DNA of 13,844 nucleotides from Batrachochytrium dendrobatidis JAM81 (GCF_000203795.2 NW_006281110.1:9390-23233), one strand, 5' to 3'; positions 1 through 8,580 are shown, counted from the stretch's first letter. Notes: generated from the sequence alone by a model not told the origin. Made by a program: numbers and translations.

Positions 1-1
1 G

Positions 2-133
2 GCCGAACATCTGGGCGCGCACGGCCTGACAAATGCCGACATTATAAAAATGCTTACCGTATACAAGTTGATTAAAGTTGCAAGTTGTCTGCCAAACTCA
101 TACTTGATGCTTCAATCGGACACGATTAGATGA
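2..133 (+). CDS. Partial open frame entering from the left edge, unidentified
   Basis: An open frame of 43 codons runs in from the window edge and stops at a TGA at 131-133. Its first 40 bases contain 27 G or C, unlike the AT-rich DNA that follows, so at least the first 15-20 codons may be a real exon of a gene lying mostly outside the window. The start of the peptide contains HGLTNADIIKM, which loosely recalls the N-terminal helix-hairpin-helix region of Rad51/Dmc1 recombinases, but the resemblance is short and the following residues do not continue it. A splice donor (GTATAC) near base 58 is possible, so the exon may end there rather than at the TGA. Function is not known; chance openness is a real alternative. 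Confidence 0.3.
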   Translation, partial: AEHLGAHGLTNADIIKMLTVYKLIKVASCLPNSYLMLQSDTIR

Positions 134-260
134 TACAAGGATGTGTCAACAGAGCCATTATTTGTCAAAAAGCGTATGTTACAATAGTAAACTTGAATTT
201 GGACTTTCCATGCTAAATGCATATCAATCCCTTGAATGGACACAATTGTATGATGCCAGT

Positions 261-266
261 TTTATT
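261..266 (-). terminator. Likely poly(A) signal of the CRN gene
   Basis: AATAAA is read on the minus strand, 78 bases beyond the stop codon of the Crinkler frame. It is the first canonical hexamer downstream. The rest of 134-343 holds no other feature I can support. Confidence 0.4.
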
Positions 267-343
267 AACAACATTGAATTATCAAATAATTGGAATGGTT
301 GGAATGATTGAAAATATGCCATTTCAGTTGTAAAATACAACCA

Positions 344-2092
344 TCACTTTCCATCCTTCAAATCTGGTTGTATGACAGGGAGTTGTATAACGTATTGCTT
401 CAATCCATGAATGGGTTGTACCTGCTCTGTGCCATCAATTGGGTTGAAACTCTGCTTTTTGAACCCTTTAAACTGGTGAGGCGGAACAACAAAATAAAGT
501 TTGAGTTCATCATACAAATTGCACAGTTTTGTAAGAATATCAACTCCATAAATAGGATGTTCAGCAACAGCTGTAAATTGAAACATTCCCTGTCGACTGA
601 GTGAATCAATTGCCACAAAATTATCGTCATCTGTTGGTTCGTAATAGTTTCCATCAAGTGCTGCAGCAGTAGGGATAGTATCTATTCCAAATGTAATTCG
701 TTGGCCATTGAGTGCATCCAAAGTAATATCTGTCACTGTACCATCTTCCAGGCATCTGCATTTGAGAGTTTGTCCACCAGTACAAAAAACCACATGTCCG
801 TATATTTCAAACAAATGTCTTGAAATCTCGGTTGGAACACCATCAAACATTTGCTGCATATTGGTAATCATTTGAGCAGAATGACGTTGCCAAAGCTGCT
901 CTCCAACATATATTGAAGCAATATCAACATGCAGGAATCTGTACTGTCCGTCGTCCGACACAATGGTATGAAGCAATGTATGAGTATTTGCAGATATTTT
1001 GATTGTGAATCCAATGTTTCGTACCCCTTTGACTGCATCAACATCAGCCAAAGCTTTCTCCATTGGATTTGATGAAGTATCAAAAACAGGACGAGCTACA
1101 CTACCATAAATGCGATATCTCTCATTGATAGTCTCAATGGGTACATCCGGATAGCAATGACGTCGGCAAGCCTGTAACTCGTCCAAAGTCCAAACAGGAA
1201 AATCCCATTCCTTGGCCATCTTTTGTTTGACGAACTCCTTGTATCCTTCAGACTGAGGAGATGACATGAACAATACAATGCAACATGATGATCTTGGAGT
1301 CGTGTGTCCATCAACAACATACAATGTGTCTTGTTTCCTAACAATATTGGCCACTTCAAGTCCAAGCTCTGTGACGAGTTGTTGCTGCAAGTCAAAGCAT
1401 TTGTACGAGGATCCCACTTGATAAACAATCCGGTTTGGCTTCAAGGACAGAGTTTTCGTGGTAAAGTCATCCATCAAGCGATGCAATATGTAGACAAAAA
1501 ACAGTGACTTTCCGATGCCTGATGTTCCAGATATTGCAAATGATTCGATGCCACGATCAATTTGATCCAAAAGCAAGCCAAACACATCATGATAGCACTC
1601 TCTAACATATAGCTTTTGTATTTTGTCTTGGGTGTATGGGAAAAAGACATGATATGTCGACTGTATGCATTCATCGATCAGCTGGGCGTTTGCAAACGAC
1701 TTGAATTGGGTTGTCAAATCATTGGGTTCGGTACGTTGTCGTTTAGGAGAAAAGTCTTGATGGTTTGCTGTTAATAAAGAAGTAGAACCTGCATCAAAAA
1801 TGGTACTTTTGCTTGGTTTCCTGGTAGGTAGAGGTAAACAACCAATAACAACACAAAAACCATCTTGAGTAAAGTATTATTGAGGAAGGGAGTCGAGTAA
1901 AGTCCAGGTGTTGATTAGTTGGTCCTTGTTACTGTTGGTGTATAGTTGCAGTTGAGGAGCATCAATGTCAGCCATAGCAGGACCATACTCTGCCTTGATA
2001 GCATCCTGAACGTCACTCAGGTCTTCAAAGTCAGTCACATCGATTTCAGTAGTAAGTGTGCCATATTCAACATTGAGGAATCGTTTTGGCAT
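344..2092 (-). pseudogene. Crinkler (CRN) effector gene with one in-frame stop at codon 72
   Basis: The frame starts at an ATG ending at 2092 (A at -3, T-rich leader) and would encode 581 residues, interrupted once by TAA at 1877-1879. Residues 1-about 84 look like the ubiquitin-like CRN header: the N-terminus is MPKRFLNVEY, and LQLY at 48-51 occupies the place of the oomycete LxLFLAK motif. A linker follows with a basic SPKRQR (115-120) that could be a nuclear localisation signal. A P-loop NTPase domain comes next: Walker A GTSGIGKS at 189-196, and a Walker B-like TLYVVDG at 256-262. The C-terminal part ends in the LYFVVPP type of segment (532-538) seen in Crinkler/RHS-like proteins; whether it is a nuclease domain cannot be judged by eye. 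CRN proteins are known as host-translocated, mostly nuclear effectors and have no classical signal peptide, as here. The frame is otherwise perfect over 581 codons, so the lesion is probably recent, or is bypassed by splicing of a possible 69-nt in-frame intron (1864-1932), or is an assembly error. No in-frame ATG after the stop precedes Walker A. Confidence 0.85.
1864..1932 (-). other. Possible 69-nt in-frame intron spanning the CRN stop codon
   Basis: On the minus strand, GTAACAAG (donor at 1932) and CTCAAG (acceptor ending at 1864) bracket 69 bases, a multiple of three, with a branch-like ACTAATC inside. Removing it would delete 23 codons, including the TAA, and keep the frame. Against it, the removed part is the header segment around DSLPQ that looks like genuine conserved protein. 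I think a cryptic or absent intron is more likely than a constitutive one. Confidence 0.2.
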
Positions 2093-2208
2093 TTTATGAA
2101 AAGAAAAAAGAGTAAAAAAGCAATTTATTTGTCAAATTGTAAAACAAAAATCGACTTTTTAATCGAGTCAAAATAACAAAATTTTGGGATATTTCAAGAC
2201 AATTCACA

Positions 2209-2220
2209 CGATTTAAATAT
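2209..2220 (-). promoter_or_regulatory. AT-rich TATA-like element upstream of the CRN gene
   Basis: The minus strand reads ATATTTAAATCG here, about 120 bases before the CRN ATG. The interval down to the ATG is very T-rich (runs of T with few C), as often seen in fungal leaders. The assignment is by position and base composition only. Confidence 0.3.
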
Positions 2221-2250
2221 TTGGAAATTAGTCAAATTTACACCAGAATT

Positions 2251-2339
2251 AATGTCTCATTAATGTGAGACATTACTAGTGTGAGAGTGTTGACTTGCAT
2301 TGTGTGAGACATTAGTAGTGTGTGAATGTGAGACATTTC
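2251..2339. repeat. Cluster of GTGAGACATT repeats with a dyad, upstream of CRN
   Basis: The word GTGAGACATT occurs at 2265, 2304 and 2328. The first two copies extend to 19 bases (2265-2283 and 2304-2322) with one mismatch. An inverted copy AATGTCTCA (2251-2259) pairs with TGAGACATT (2266-2274) to make a 9-bp dyad. The cluster lies 160-250 bases upstream of the CRN start, so it could be a regulatory array or a small mobile or minisatellite remnant. Confidence 0.55.
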
Positions 2340-2459
2340 TGAATAGTTTAACAATCAAAAACCATCAACAATGACGTTTGAACTGGGATTCACATGACTT
2401 TCTTGGTTTCTTCCATTTTATAAACACACTCACTCACTTGTTAATAAACAACACAATCG

Positions 2460-3710
2460 AATATTGATTCATTCTTTCGTGTCTTCAATCAACTGCAACA
2501 CACTTGCCAATAATGACAACCATCAATATGCCATCATATGTCCACGATCCTCAAACTTAAAAGTCAATTTGAAAACCCCATTTTTAAGCATCTACAAGTC
2601 TGCAATATCAGATTTGTGGCTGATACATAATATGTTGCCAATAAAAGTCGACAAAGTGAGCAACTGCAATGTGCCTTGCTGTATGATAGTAACACATCAG
2701 AAATTATGAATGCTTTCAAAGTCAAAAGTCTGCAAATGATGCCACTGCTGGCTTGTAGCCTCTGTTTACAAACCTACAATCAACATATTCACTGGATTCG
2801 TATAATGGTAAATGCTGAACCACAAACCGCTGATGATATTATTATGGACGATGCTCATATCATTGGAAATCAAACGATTGGTGCAGTTTCAGATGCTGTT
2901 TCATCACACAGAAAGTCTTGCTACAGAGTCTGAATCCAATAGCAGTGAATCTGCAGTTTGACCAACACAGTCAATAATTATCGTTTCAAACTCGAATCAA
3001 GTGATGATGTTGCTGTTTCAGATGCACTCAATGTCATCAATGCAGTAACATTGAAACCAACTCAAATCATTGATAATGAACCAATTTACCGTGTCTTGAT
3101 AAAAACACTGATAAACCATCATTCATACATGAGTTTGTCAAAAGTATGAACTGATTGCTGACCAGATGTTTAAAGTGGAACTCAAAACAGTGCAACTCAA
3201 TGTGCAGCTTTCCAACGACTTTCCCACTACAAAAAATACAGTCTTGGAACTCAAAGTTTACATCAACAATACTTGTGTGTATTGACCATCAATGATGTTG
3301 TTGGTGTAGCATACACAGTGTGCATTGCATAAACGCTTGTTTGTTTGCTGGAGCTATTTCAAGCAAGCAAAAATACTAAAAGGTTCAGTTTGATGAATGT
3401 CTGGTGTAGATTTACAATGAATTCAAACTCGAGAGATTGTTGTATTTTGCATACAAGACATACTACAATATATTACAACAATATCGTGTATTTCAATATG
3501 CACCCATTCGATTTACAACAGTGGCATAAACATCATCACATTTAAACAATGGTTCAGTCGTACAAAGTCCAATAACAGCCATGAATTGTATCAGACATGA
3601 ACATACTGGTGCAAAATTCACATCAAATAACACACCACAACAAACATGTTTCTGGTAGATGGTGGAATTGATGTCATTGATTTTCAAGTACACGATATTG
3701 ATGTTGAATG
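2460..3710 (+). pseudogene. Possible fossil coding sequence, unidentified
   Basis: Several plus-strand stretches read like protein but are broken by stops and shift between frames: about 2461-2709, 2676-2930, 2958-3146, then 3135-3284 and 3330-3660. The last frame runs about 110 codons with only a few stops, and includes a hydrophobic-polar alternating piece near 3480-3520. Hydrophobic/polar alternation (for example FKVELKTVQLNVQL near 3170) suggests former beta-rich protein. I cannot name the family. Local composition (many CA and TG) could also produce protein-like open frames by chance, so this is a weak call. Confidence 0.25.
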
Positions 3711-3997
3711 ATTCAATAAACTATACTCGTCGACTTTGTGTACTTTTTTCAGTTGCACCGTTTCTGATTCCGAGTTTAAAGCATAATAGTTGCGACAGCG
3801 CTGTTGTCCAATTTGCTTGTTTTGTGAATAGTAATCATGATACCACTTGTTTGACGCTTCCTGTTGTTGAACTGGATATGGATGTCAAATTTGGATGCCA
3901 AATTTTGATGCATTGCAAGTAATTGTTGTAGTTTTTGATCGAGTCAATGAATGGCATTTATAGTTGCTCTAGAAAACAAGTTGTTTGAAATGTCCTG
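3711..3997. other. Intergenic, nothing recognised
   Basis: This is AT-rich DNA between the plus-strand fossil frames and the minus-strand candidates. A plus-strand open frame crosses it (3659-3922), but it has no domain or signal I recognise. Confidence 0.5.
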
Positions 3998-4252
3998 TCA
4001 TATGTCATATGTTTTGTTGTTTTCATGTTCACTAATTGTTGATAATGCATCCAATTGATTTCTGTTCTGACGCTGCTTATTTGTCATTGTTGGATCTGGG
4101 TTTCTATATTCAGTAACAAACGTTTCAGCAATTTGGATGTGTTCAAATTCATAATACTTGCAAGTCTGAATTATTTGATCATCATCTGAAATTGGATACG
4201 AGTAATCATTTACACTAACCACTGACCACAGTATACATAGTATACACAGCAT
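3998..4252 (-). CDS. Candidate small protein (84 aa) with hydrophobic N-terminus
   Basis: This is an ATG-initiated frame of 84 codons. Its first 14 residues are hydrophobic (MLCILCILWSVVSV), resembling a short signal peptide or membrane anchor. The remainder is hydrophilic and rich in D, E, N and Q (contains NKQRQNRNQLDAL), unlike the Cys/His/Ile-rich frames that chance gives elsewhere in this region. It follows another protein-like minus-strand frame (4294-4746) but is in a different phase, so it may be the tail of a decayed gene rather than an independent one. Family and function are unknown. Confidence 0.3.
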   Translation of the reverse strand: MLCILCILWSVVSVNDYSYPISDDDQIIQTCKYYEFEHIQIAETFVTEYRNPDPTMTNKQRQNRNQLDALSTISEHENNKTYDI

Positions 4253-4293
4253 TACTGTATATTGACTTGTATTTTACTCAAAGGTTTGTCCAT

Positions 4294-4746
4294 TCAGTAT
4301 TCCAACACAATTTCCAACATTGATTGAATGGTTTGCAGTGTTTGTTTTAATTGAACCACTTGATGGATCACTTTCATATCTTGATTCAGCAATATCACCA
4401 ACTGCACAATGATGGATGTGATTGTAGTCAAACACAATATATTGCAAGACATTAACGTATTGGTTAGTTTTAGTATATTATTGATAAAAGGCAATGATGT
4501 TTTGTAATGGGGTGTTAAATCCTTCAATCAAACATTGTCTGTTGTGATTTCCAACAGTGACAGTGACATGGCAAACACCTTTTGCTTGTGACAGACTTTG
4601 AACAAGTGTATTGCTCCGTTTGTTGTACAATGCACGACATGATCAGTTGATGGTATCATGCAACTGACAAGTGATTGCAGGTCCAACTGATAGTTACAAT
4701 CAACACTGGTTGTTATCATGTCATTGATGTATATGGAACAAACCAT
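4294..4746 (-). pseudogene. Possible decayed gene: one frame with an internal TGA
   Basis: A single minus-strand frame runs from an ATG ending at 4746 to a stop at 4294-4296, with one TGA at 4528-4530. The first part (72 codons) has several cysteines. The second part (77 codons) has a hydrophobic stretch around LCLTTITSIIVQLVILL, then a heptad-like segment (VVQLKQTLQTIQSMLEIVL). This order suggests a membrane or coiled-coil protein that has decayed, but I recognise no family. It may belong with the 84-aa frame downstream, which would require a frame change. Confidence 0.3.
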
Positions 4747-4868
4747 GTCAATGTATCAATCAACAATCCAGTAACTGTTGATGTAATATCCAACGCAGTA
4801 TACAATCAATGATATGATTGTTGATCCATTCACAATACTCGACAAATACCAACATCAGAAAGTTTAAA

Positions 4869-4874
4869 TTTATT
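4869..4874 (-). terminator. Likely poly(A) signal of the repeat-bearing secreted-protein gene
   Basis: AATAAA on the minus strand lies 26 bases past the stop codon of the gene ending at 4900, a typical spacing for a fungal 3' end. Confidence 0.55.
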
Positions 4875-4899
4875 CAAAATCAAATTCATTGACACATCA

Positions 4900-6123
4900 T
4901 CAATCCGAACCCGGTTCTTCAAATTCTAAACCATGCCTTTTCATAAACCTTTTCAATTCTTGTCTGATAATGTATACTTTTGCGCTTACATCCCTATACT
5001 CTTGTTCCAATTGGTCTTCAACCTTTGGATCGTACTTGAATTCAGATATATCTTCCCCTCTTGCTAACGCTGACCATTTCTCCAATCCAAGAGCTATATA
5101 TTCACTATAAGCTTTCCATTTGTTGTCTCGTATTATTTTAAACAATTTGAGCCTTTGTTTTATACGATTAAAGGTTCTTTGATTCCGTTCACTTAATCCA
5201 GCTACTTGATTTGAACTAGTATTAGCAGACTCGCCTTGTCCAATTGGTTGTTGTTGGTCTTGACTGGGAATATTTGGATTAATTATATCAAATAGTGGTT
5301 TCCAGTATTCGTCAGAAGTACTTGGATTGGGTTCATTAGTTGAACCAGGCGCTTGACTGGAAGTACTTGGACTGATTTCATTGATTGGCCGTTTCCGACT
5401 TCGTTTGGAAGTACTTGGACTGGACTGATCAATTCGTCGTTTCCGACTTTGTTTGGGAGTGCTCGGACTGGGCTGATCAATCGGTTGTTGCTGATATTTG
5501 TTGGAAATATTTAAATCAGTTGCATCTATTGGGTGTTGCTGGGTTTGATTGGGAATACTTGAACTGGTTTTATCAGCTGGTTGTTGTTGGTATTTGTCAA
5601 AAGTGTTTGAATCGACTTGATCAATTGGGTCAGAAACTTGACTGGAAGTGCTTGAACTGGGTTGATTCACTATATTTTGCCAGTCTTCATTGTAAGTACT
5701 TGGATCAATTGGATCTAATATGTTTCGCCAGTTTTCGTCGAAAATGCTTGAATCAAGTTCATCCATTATGTCTTGCCAGTTTTGGTCGGGAATCTCTAGA
5801 ATAAGCTCATTAGTCGGGCTAGATACTTGACTAGAAGTACTTGAACTGGGTTGATTCAGTATATTTTGCCAGTCTTCATTGGATGTGCTTGGATCAGTCG
5901 GGTCAAATATGATTTGCCAGTCTTCGTCGAAAATGCTTGAATTAACTGCATCCACTATACTTTGCAAGTCGTTGGAAGTGCCTGGATTAGGTTCATCAGT
6001 TGGGACAGACACTTGACTGGAAGTGACTGATGTTTGGAGTGAACCATTATTATCAGTCGGGATCAGTATTGCATTAGCGGTTGCTGCTGCAGTCAATACG
6101 AATAAAATATCAACCAATTTCAT
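4900..6123 (-). CDS. Putative secreted effector with 16-residue repeats (407 aa)
   Basis: The frame is open upstream to 6198, but the only ATG that gives a signal peptide is at 6123: MKLVDILFVLTAAATANA, with likely cleavage after Ala18. Residues 44-296 are about sixteen imperfect 16-residue units. Early units carry a Trp core (EDWQNIL, ENWRNIL); middle units are Gln-rich (KYQQQPID); two adjacent units carry basic SRKRR (226-230) and SRKRP (242-246). Residues about 315-407 form a charged, helix-rich C-terminal domain without cysteine that ends acidic. No enzymatic motif is visible. The signal peptide, Ser/Pro-rich repeat linker and helical tail match the style of lineage-specific secreted families in Batrachochytrium. 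The basic units could be nuclear localisation signals or dibasic processing sites; neither is proven. Single exon. The long plus-strand frame opposite it is a by-product of the repeats. Confidence 0.85.
   Translation of the reverse strand: MKLVDILFVLTAAATANAILIPTDNNGSLQTSVTSSQVSVPTDEPNPGTSNDLQSIVDAVNSSIFDEDWQIIFDPTDPSTSNEDWQNILNQPSSSTSSQVSSPTNELILEIPDQNWQDIMDELDSSIFDENWRNILDPIDPSTYNEDWQNIVNQPSSSTSSQVSDPIDQVDSNTFDKYQQQPADKTSSSIPNQTQQHPIDATDLNISNKYQQQPIDQPSPSTPKQSRKRRIDQSSPSTSKRSRKRPINEISPSTSSQAPGSTNEPNPSTSDEYWKPLFDIINPNIPSQDQQQPIGQGESANTSSNQVAGLSERNQRTFNRIKQRLKLFKIIRDNKWKAYSEYIALGLEKWSALARGEDISEFKYDPKVEDQLEQEYRDVSAKVYIIRQELKRFMKRHGLEFEEPGSD
5236..5994 (-). repeat. Coding minisatellite, about 48-bp units
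   Basis: The units encode roughly 16 residues each, with consensus features D/N-P-S-T-S followed by a WQ-I-D or QQQPID core. A higher-order repeat of 189 bp (63 codons = 16+16+16+15) is clear: the 45 residues starting at SSIFDEDW (62) recur, with substitutions, from SSIFDENW (125). One unit of each set is one codon short. Confidence 0.85.
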
Positions 6124-6181
6124 CAGATTGGTCAATGGGCTCAAACTATTAATACAAAGTAGAGTGTCGAGACTGGTGTCG

Positions 6182-6270
6182 ATTATAAAACTGGACACAC
6201 TCGATTGTATTTGTATGTTTTGTATAGCAAACCAACCCTAACCCTTATAGGTTAACCAATATACAGGGTT
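6182..6270 (-). promoter_or_regulatory. Promoter region with telomere-like element and nested dyad
   Basis: AACCCTAACCCTT (plus strand, 6234-6246) overlaps a minus-strand CTATAAGGG, a TATA-like site 120 bases before the ATG. A perfect 8-bp palindrome GGTTAACC lies at 6250-6257. It is enclosed by AACCCT (6240-6245) and AGGGTT (6265-6270), giving nested symmetry. A second TATA-like site (TTTTATAATC, minus strand) is at 6181-6190. The same 13-mer occurs upstream of the gene at 10722. Confidence 0.45.
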
Positions 6271-6624
6271 ACTTGATTGCTTGTAGTGGGTTACTATCAA
6301 ACCATAGTATGCTGTTCCCTATCCACAATATCATATTGATCAATTTGATGATCGTGTCGATTGAATTATGCTTTTACGACCCTTTTATCAGGTATATTGA
6401 AAAGCGCATCCTTCAAGGGTGTTGTGTAACCGCAAACGCTTTGTTTTACAACCATATTCATGTCAAATGGATCACTTTAATATTCATTGTGCAATGACTG
6501 TATATTGCAATATACAATGGTTACTACACATTGACTGCAATTGCGTGTTTGATATACAACAACTATCATATGACACAATCAGACTATAATGTTGAATCTA
6601 CATTATGTGCACTATTAGTAATTA
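6271..6624. other. Intergenic, nothing recognised
   Basis: This interval between the promoter above and the inverted-repeat arm has no frame with a credible protein. A plus-strand frame at 6273-6497 has no recognisable features. Confidence 0.5.
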
Positions 6625-6849
6625 TACAGTGTACGATCAACAAGTTTGAACCCATATTCATGTATTGTGTTTGACTGTCAATGTTGTCAATACAACTCTG
6701 TACACACATTTGTTGTATTCTGAATCACGGATACGATCGCAATCTAGTTCAACAACAATCATGGCACATGTCAGTAATGCAACTGTTTATTACACAGCAA
6801 CACTGTTATTTGGTGGTCCATTTACATCAATATGGCTGCAAGTTGTCGT
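6625..6849 (+). repeat. Inverted-repeat arm A
   Basis: Bases 6641-6783 match the reverse complement of 9390-9532 over 143 bases with no gaps and 6 mismatches. Weaker similarity extends left to about 6625. After a gap of about 56 bases present only in the other arm, it continues to 6849 (CTGTTTATTACACA, then CTGCAAGTTGTCGT in both). Differences fall at all codon positions in every open frame, so the conserved-looking peptides here are not under protein selection. It is probably a dispersed non-coding repeat. Confidence 0.9.
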
Positions 6850-7553
6850 TACATCACGTATTCTGGACATGGTTTTGATATTGCACATCCAGTTCCATCA
6901 CATTGTTGTTGACTCATCATTGTAATGCTGTATGTCACCATAATCATGAACATGAACATGATCCTGTGGTTTCACGTATAATATTACAACCACGCATGTC
7001 ATTGGTTGAATCATCACTACTAGTGTATACTACACTACACTACATGTATGTTGACATGTGTTGTACCAATTTGATTGCATTGCTACAATGTGGCATGCTC
7101 CAACCTGTTTGAATGACTGTTGTGCAACATATTGGTATTGACCACATGTGATACTGGTCACCAACAAAGTGATCAGCAATATACAATTGATTATGCAATC
7201 ACTGACTGCCAATACTTCAATTATGAATATTATCCACTATTTCATGACACTATCTGATACATTCAGTGCACAGTAGCTGATTGGTGCAATATGATCAATT
7301 CAAGCATACTATTACATTGGAAATGGTGGTGACAATGCAAGGTGTTTATTGGACAAACAAGATTGAATGCTTACATGACAAATGCAAATTGACAGTATAG
7401 ACCATACAATACACACTGCAGTACAACATACTCTAAACGAGGTTGTTGATAGCGTGATTCCAGTTTTACAATGAAATTGAATTACCAAACAGTCGAGTGT
7501 CCAAACATTGATTTACTATACACTTTTAGTTATGGTGGTTTGCGTAGAAATGT
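6850..7553. other. Intergenic, inside the inverted repeat
   Basis: No gene is recognised. The 19-base word GATTGGTGCAATATGATCA at 7279-7297 recurs with one change at 12031-12049, hinting at a second low-copy dispersed repeat. AATAAA on the minus strand at 7345-7350 is the nearest canonical poly(A) hexamer for the gene ending at 7554, though it is about 200 bases away. Confidence 0.45.
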
Positions 7554-8453
7554 TCAAGTATGCCTTCTATATCCAATGAACCTCAGCATCTGTCGTTTGA
7601 ATCTATTAAACTTTGAACGTAATGAAGGAAGTTGAATATCATATTCTTGCAGTACACTAGATTCACTTGAATATCTAGCAATTTTAGTCGTTGGTACAAA
7701 GTGCACTTTAGCTTCCCTTGAACCAGCATCGTGACTTGACTTTTGCTGATGTTTTTTAGAATGATCGTGTTTTGAGCCGTGGGGTTTAAAAGTAGATCCG
7801 GGTTTCAAGATGGATTTTAATTCTGGAGTAGGTTCAGATACAACTCTGATTGATTCTTCTTTGAGAGGTTCAAGAGCCAACTTGCGACACACCCATAATC
7901 TTCCTAGTCTCAGTTTCCTGAATTTCTTTTTATCAGATGAGCTCATTCTACGCTCCTTTTGTTTAACTTCTAGTATTCTTTCCTTTGTCTTGGCGTTCAT
8001 TTTGTGCGGATATCCGTCTCCAACATCAGTTGGAATTTCCATACCCATATTCTTCATTATTTTTTCGACTCTATCCAGCCTTTGCTGAGGTGTGAGAATG
8101 GGCCGTTCATTCTCTGGGATATAGTTTTTAGGGAGATGGCAGACGTCGTCATATAGTGTGTTGTCAAATATATCATCATCTGACTGTTTGGACTCAGAGT
8201 ATGACGATGATTCATCGGACTCTTCAACAGAGCTGTCTGAATCATCAGGATCTATAGTCGACTGAGCTACATCATGATTGGTTCCAGTTGATTGTTGCTC
8301 TGTTCCAGTTGAAGCGCAAATACCAGTGTGTTGCTGCATGTGTGTTGAACATTCTTTTACAGATTCTGATTCGCTGGCAGACGGACGATCAATGACTACT
8401 GCACTGACTGTTATCGACAATAGCAACAACACAATAGTCGATATGAATTTCAT
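7554..8453 (-). CDS. Putative secreted effector, acidic then basic (299 aa)
   Basis: The ATG at 8453 (A at -3) gives a clear signal peptide, MKFISTIVLLLLSITVSA, with likely cleavage after Ala18. The upstream extension lacks an ATG. Residues 23-105 are Ser-rich and increasingly acidic (ESDESSSYSES, SDDDIFD). From about 110 a conserved-looking helical block follows (TPQQRLDRVEKIMKNMGMEI at 121-140). The rest is strongly basic: KERRM, KKKFRKLRLGR, a His/Lys-rich stretch near 228-241, and the C-terminal KFNRFKRQMLRFIGYRRHT. There are four mature cysteines (35, 46, 105, 189). I recognise no catalytic domain. Architecture and signal peptide resemble an expanded secreted family in Batrachochytrium; that match is from memory of the style and is not searched. 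It lies inside the inverted repeat. The 92-residue plus-strand frame opposite it is a shadow. Confidence 0.85.
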   Translation of the reverse strand: MKFISTIVLLLLSITVSAVVIDRPSASESESVKECSTHMQQHTGICASTGTEQQSTGTNHDVAQSTIDPDDSDSSVEESDESSSYSESKQSDDDIFDNTLYDDVCHLPKNYIPENERPILTPQQRLDRVEKIMKNMGMEIPTDVGDGYPHKMNAKTKERILEVKQKERRMSSSDKKKFRKLRLGRLWVCRKLALEPLKEESIRVVSEPTPELKSILKPGSTFKPHGSKHDHSKKHQQKSSHDAGSREAKVHFVPTTKIARYSSESSVLQEYDIQLPSLRSKFNRFKRQMLRFIGYRRHT

Positions 8454-8553
8454 CCTGTCGACGAGAATGAATGTGATAAAGCTTGTCAATTAGTAGGACA
8501 ATTCTTGGTAATAAATGAGCCAGTTGTGGATATGAACCATACCTTCATAGCGA

Positions 8554-8562
8554 TTAAATATA
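8554..8562 (-). promoter_or_regulatory. TATA-like element for the acidic/basic secreted-protein gene
   Basis: The minus strand reads TATATTTAA about 100 bases upstream of the ATG at 8453. Unlike the other two secreted-protein genes, no AACCCTAACCCTT element is present upstream. The assignment is by position only. Confidence 0.3.
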
Positions 8563-8580
8563 TGATCAAGACATACGGGT

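Noticed and set aside
5385..5804. 139-codon plus-strand frame opposite the repeat-bearing gene
   Set aside because: It mirrors the 48-bp coding repeats on the other strand; it is Trp/Cys-rich with no signal or domain, as expected of an antisense shadow.
6234..6246. True telomere or chromosome end
   Set aside because: Only two CCCTAA-type units are present at each site, deep inside the window, so these are interstitial motifs at most.
6665..6925. 86-codon plus-strand frame whose peptide resembles one in 9287-9508
   Set aside because: The similarity is explained by the DNA inverted repeat; five of the six core substitutions fall in this frame and four change the residue.
7810..8088. 92-codon plus-strand frame with hydrophobic segments opposite the acidic/basic gene
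   Set aside because: Its hydrophobic runs are the complement of Lys/Glu-rich codons on the minus strand; the minus-strand gene has a signal peptide and full-length integrity.
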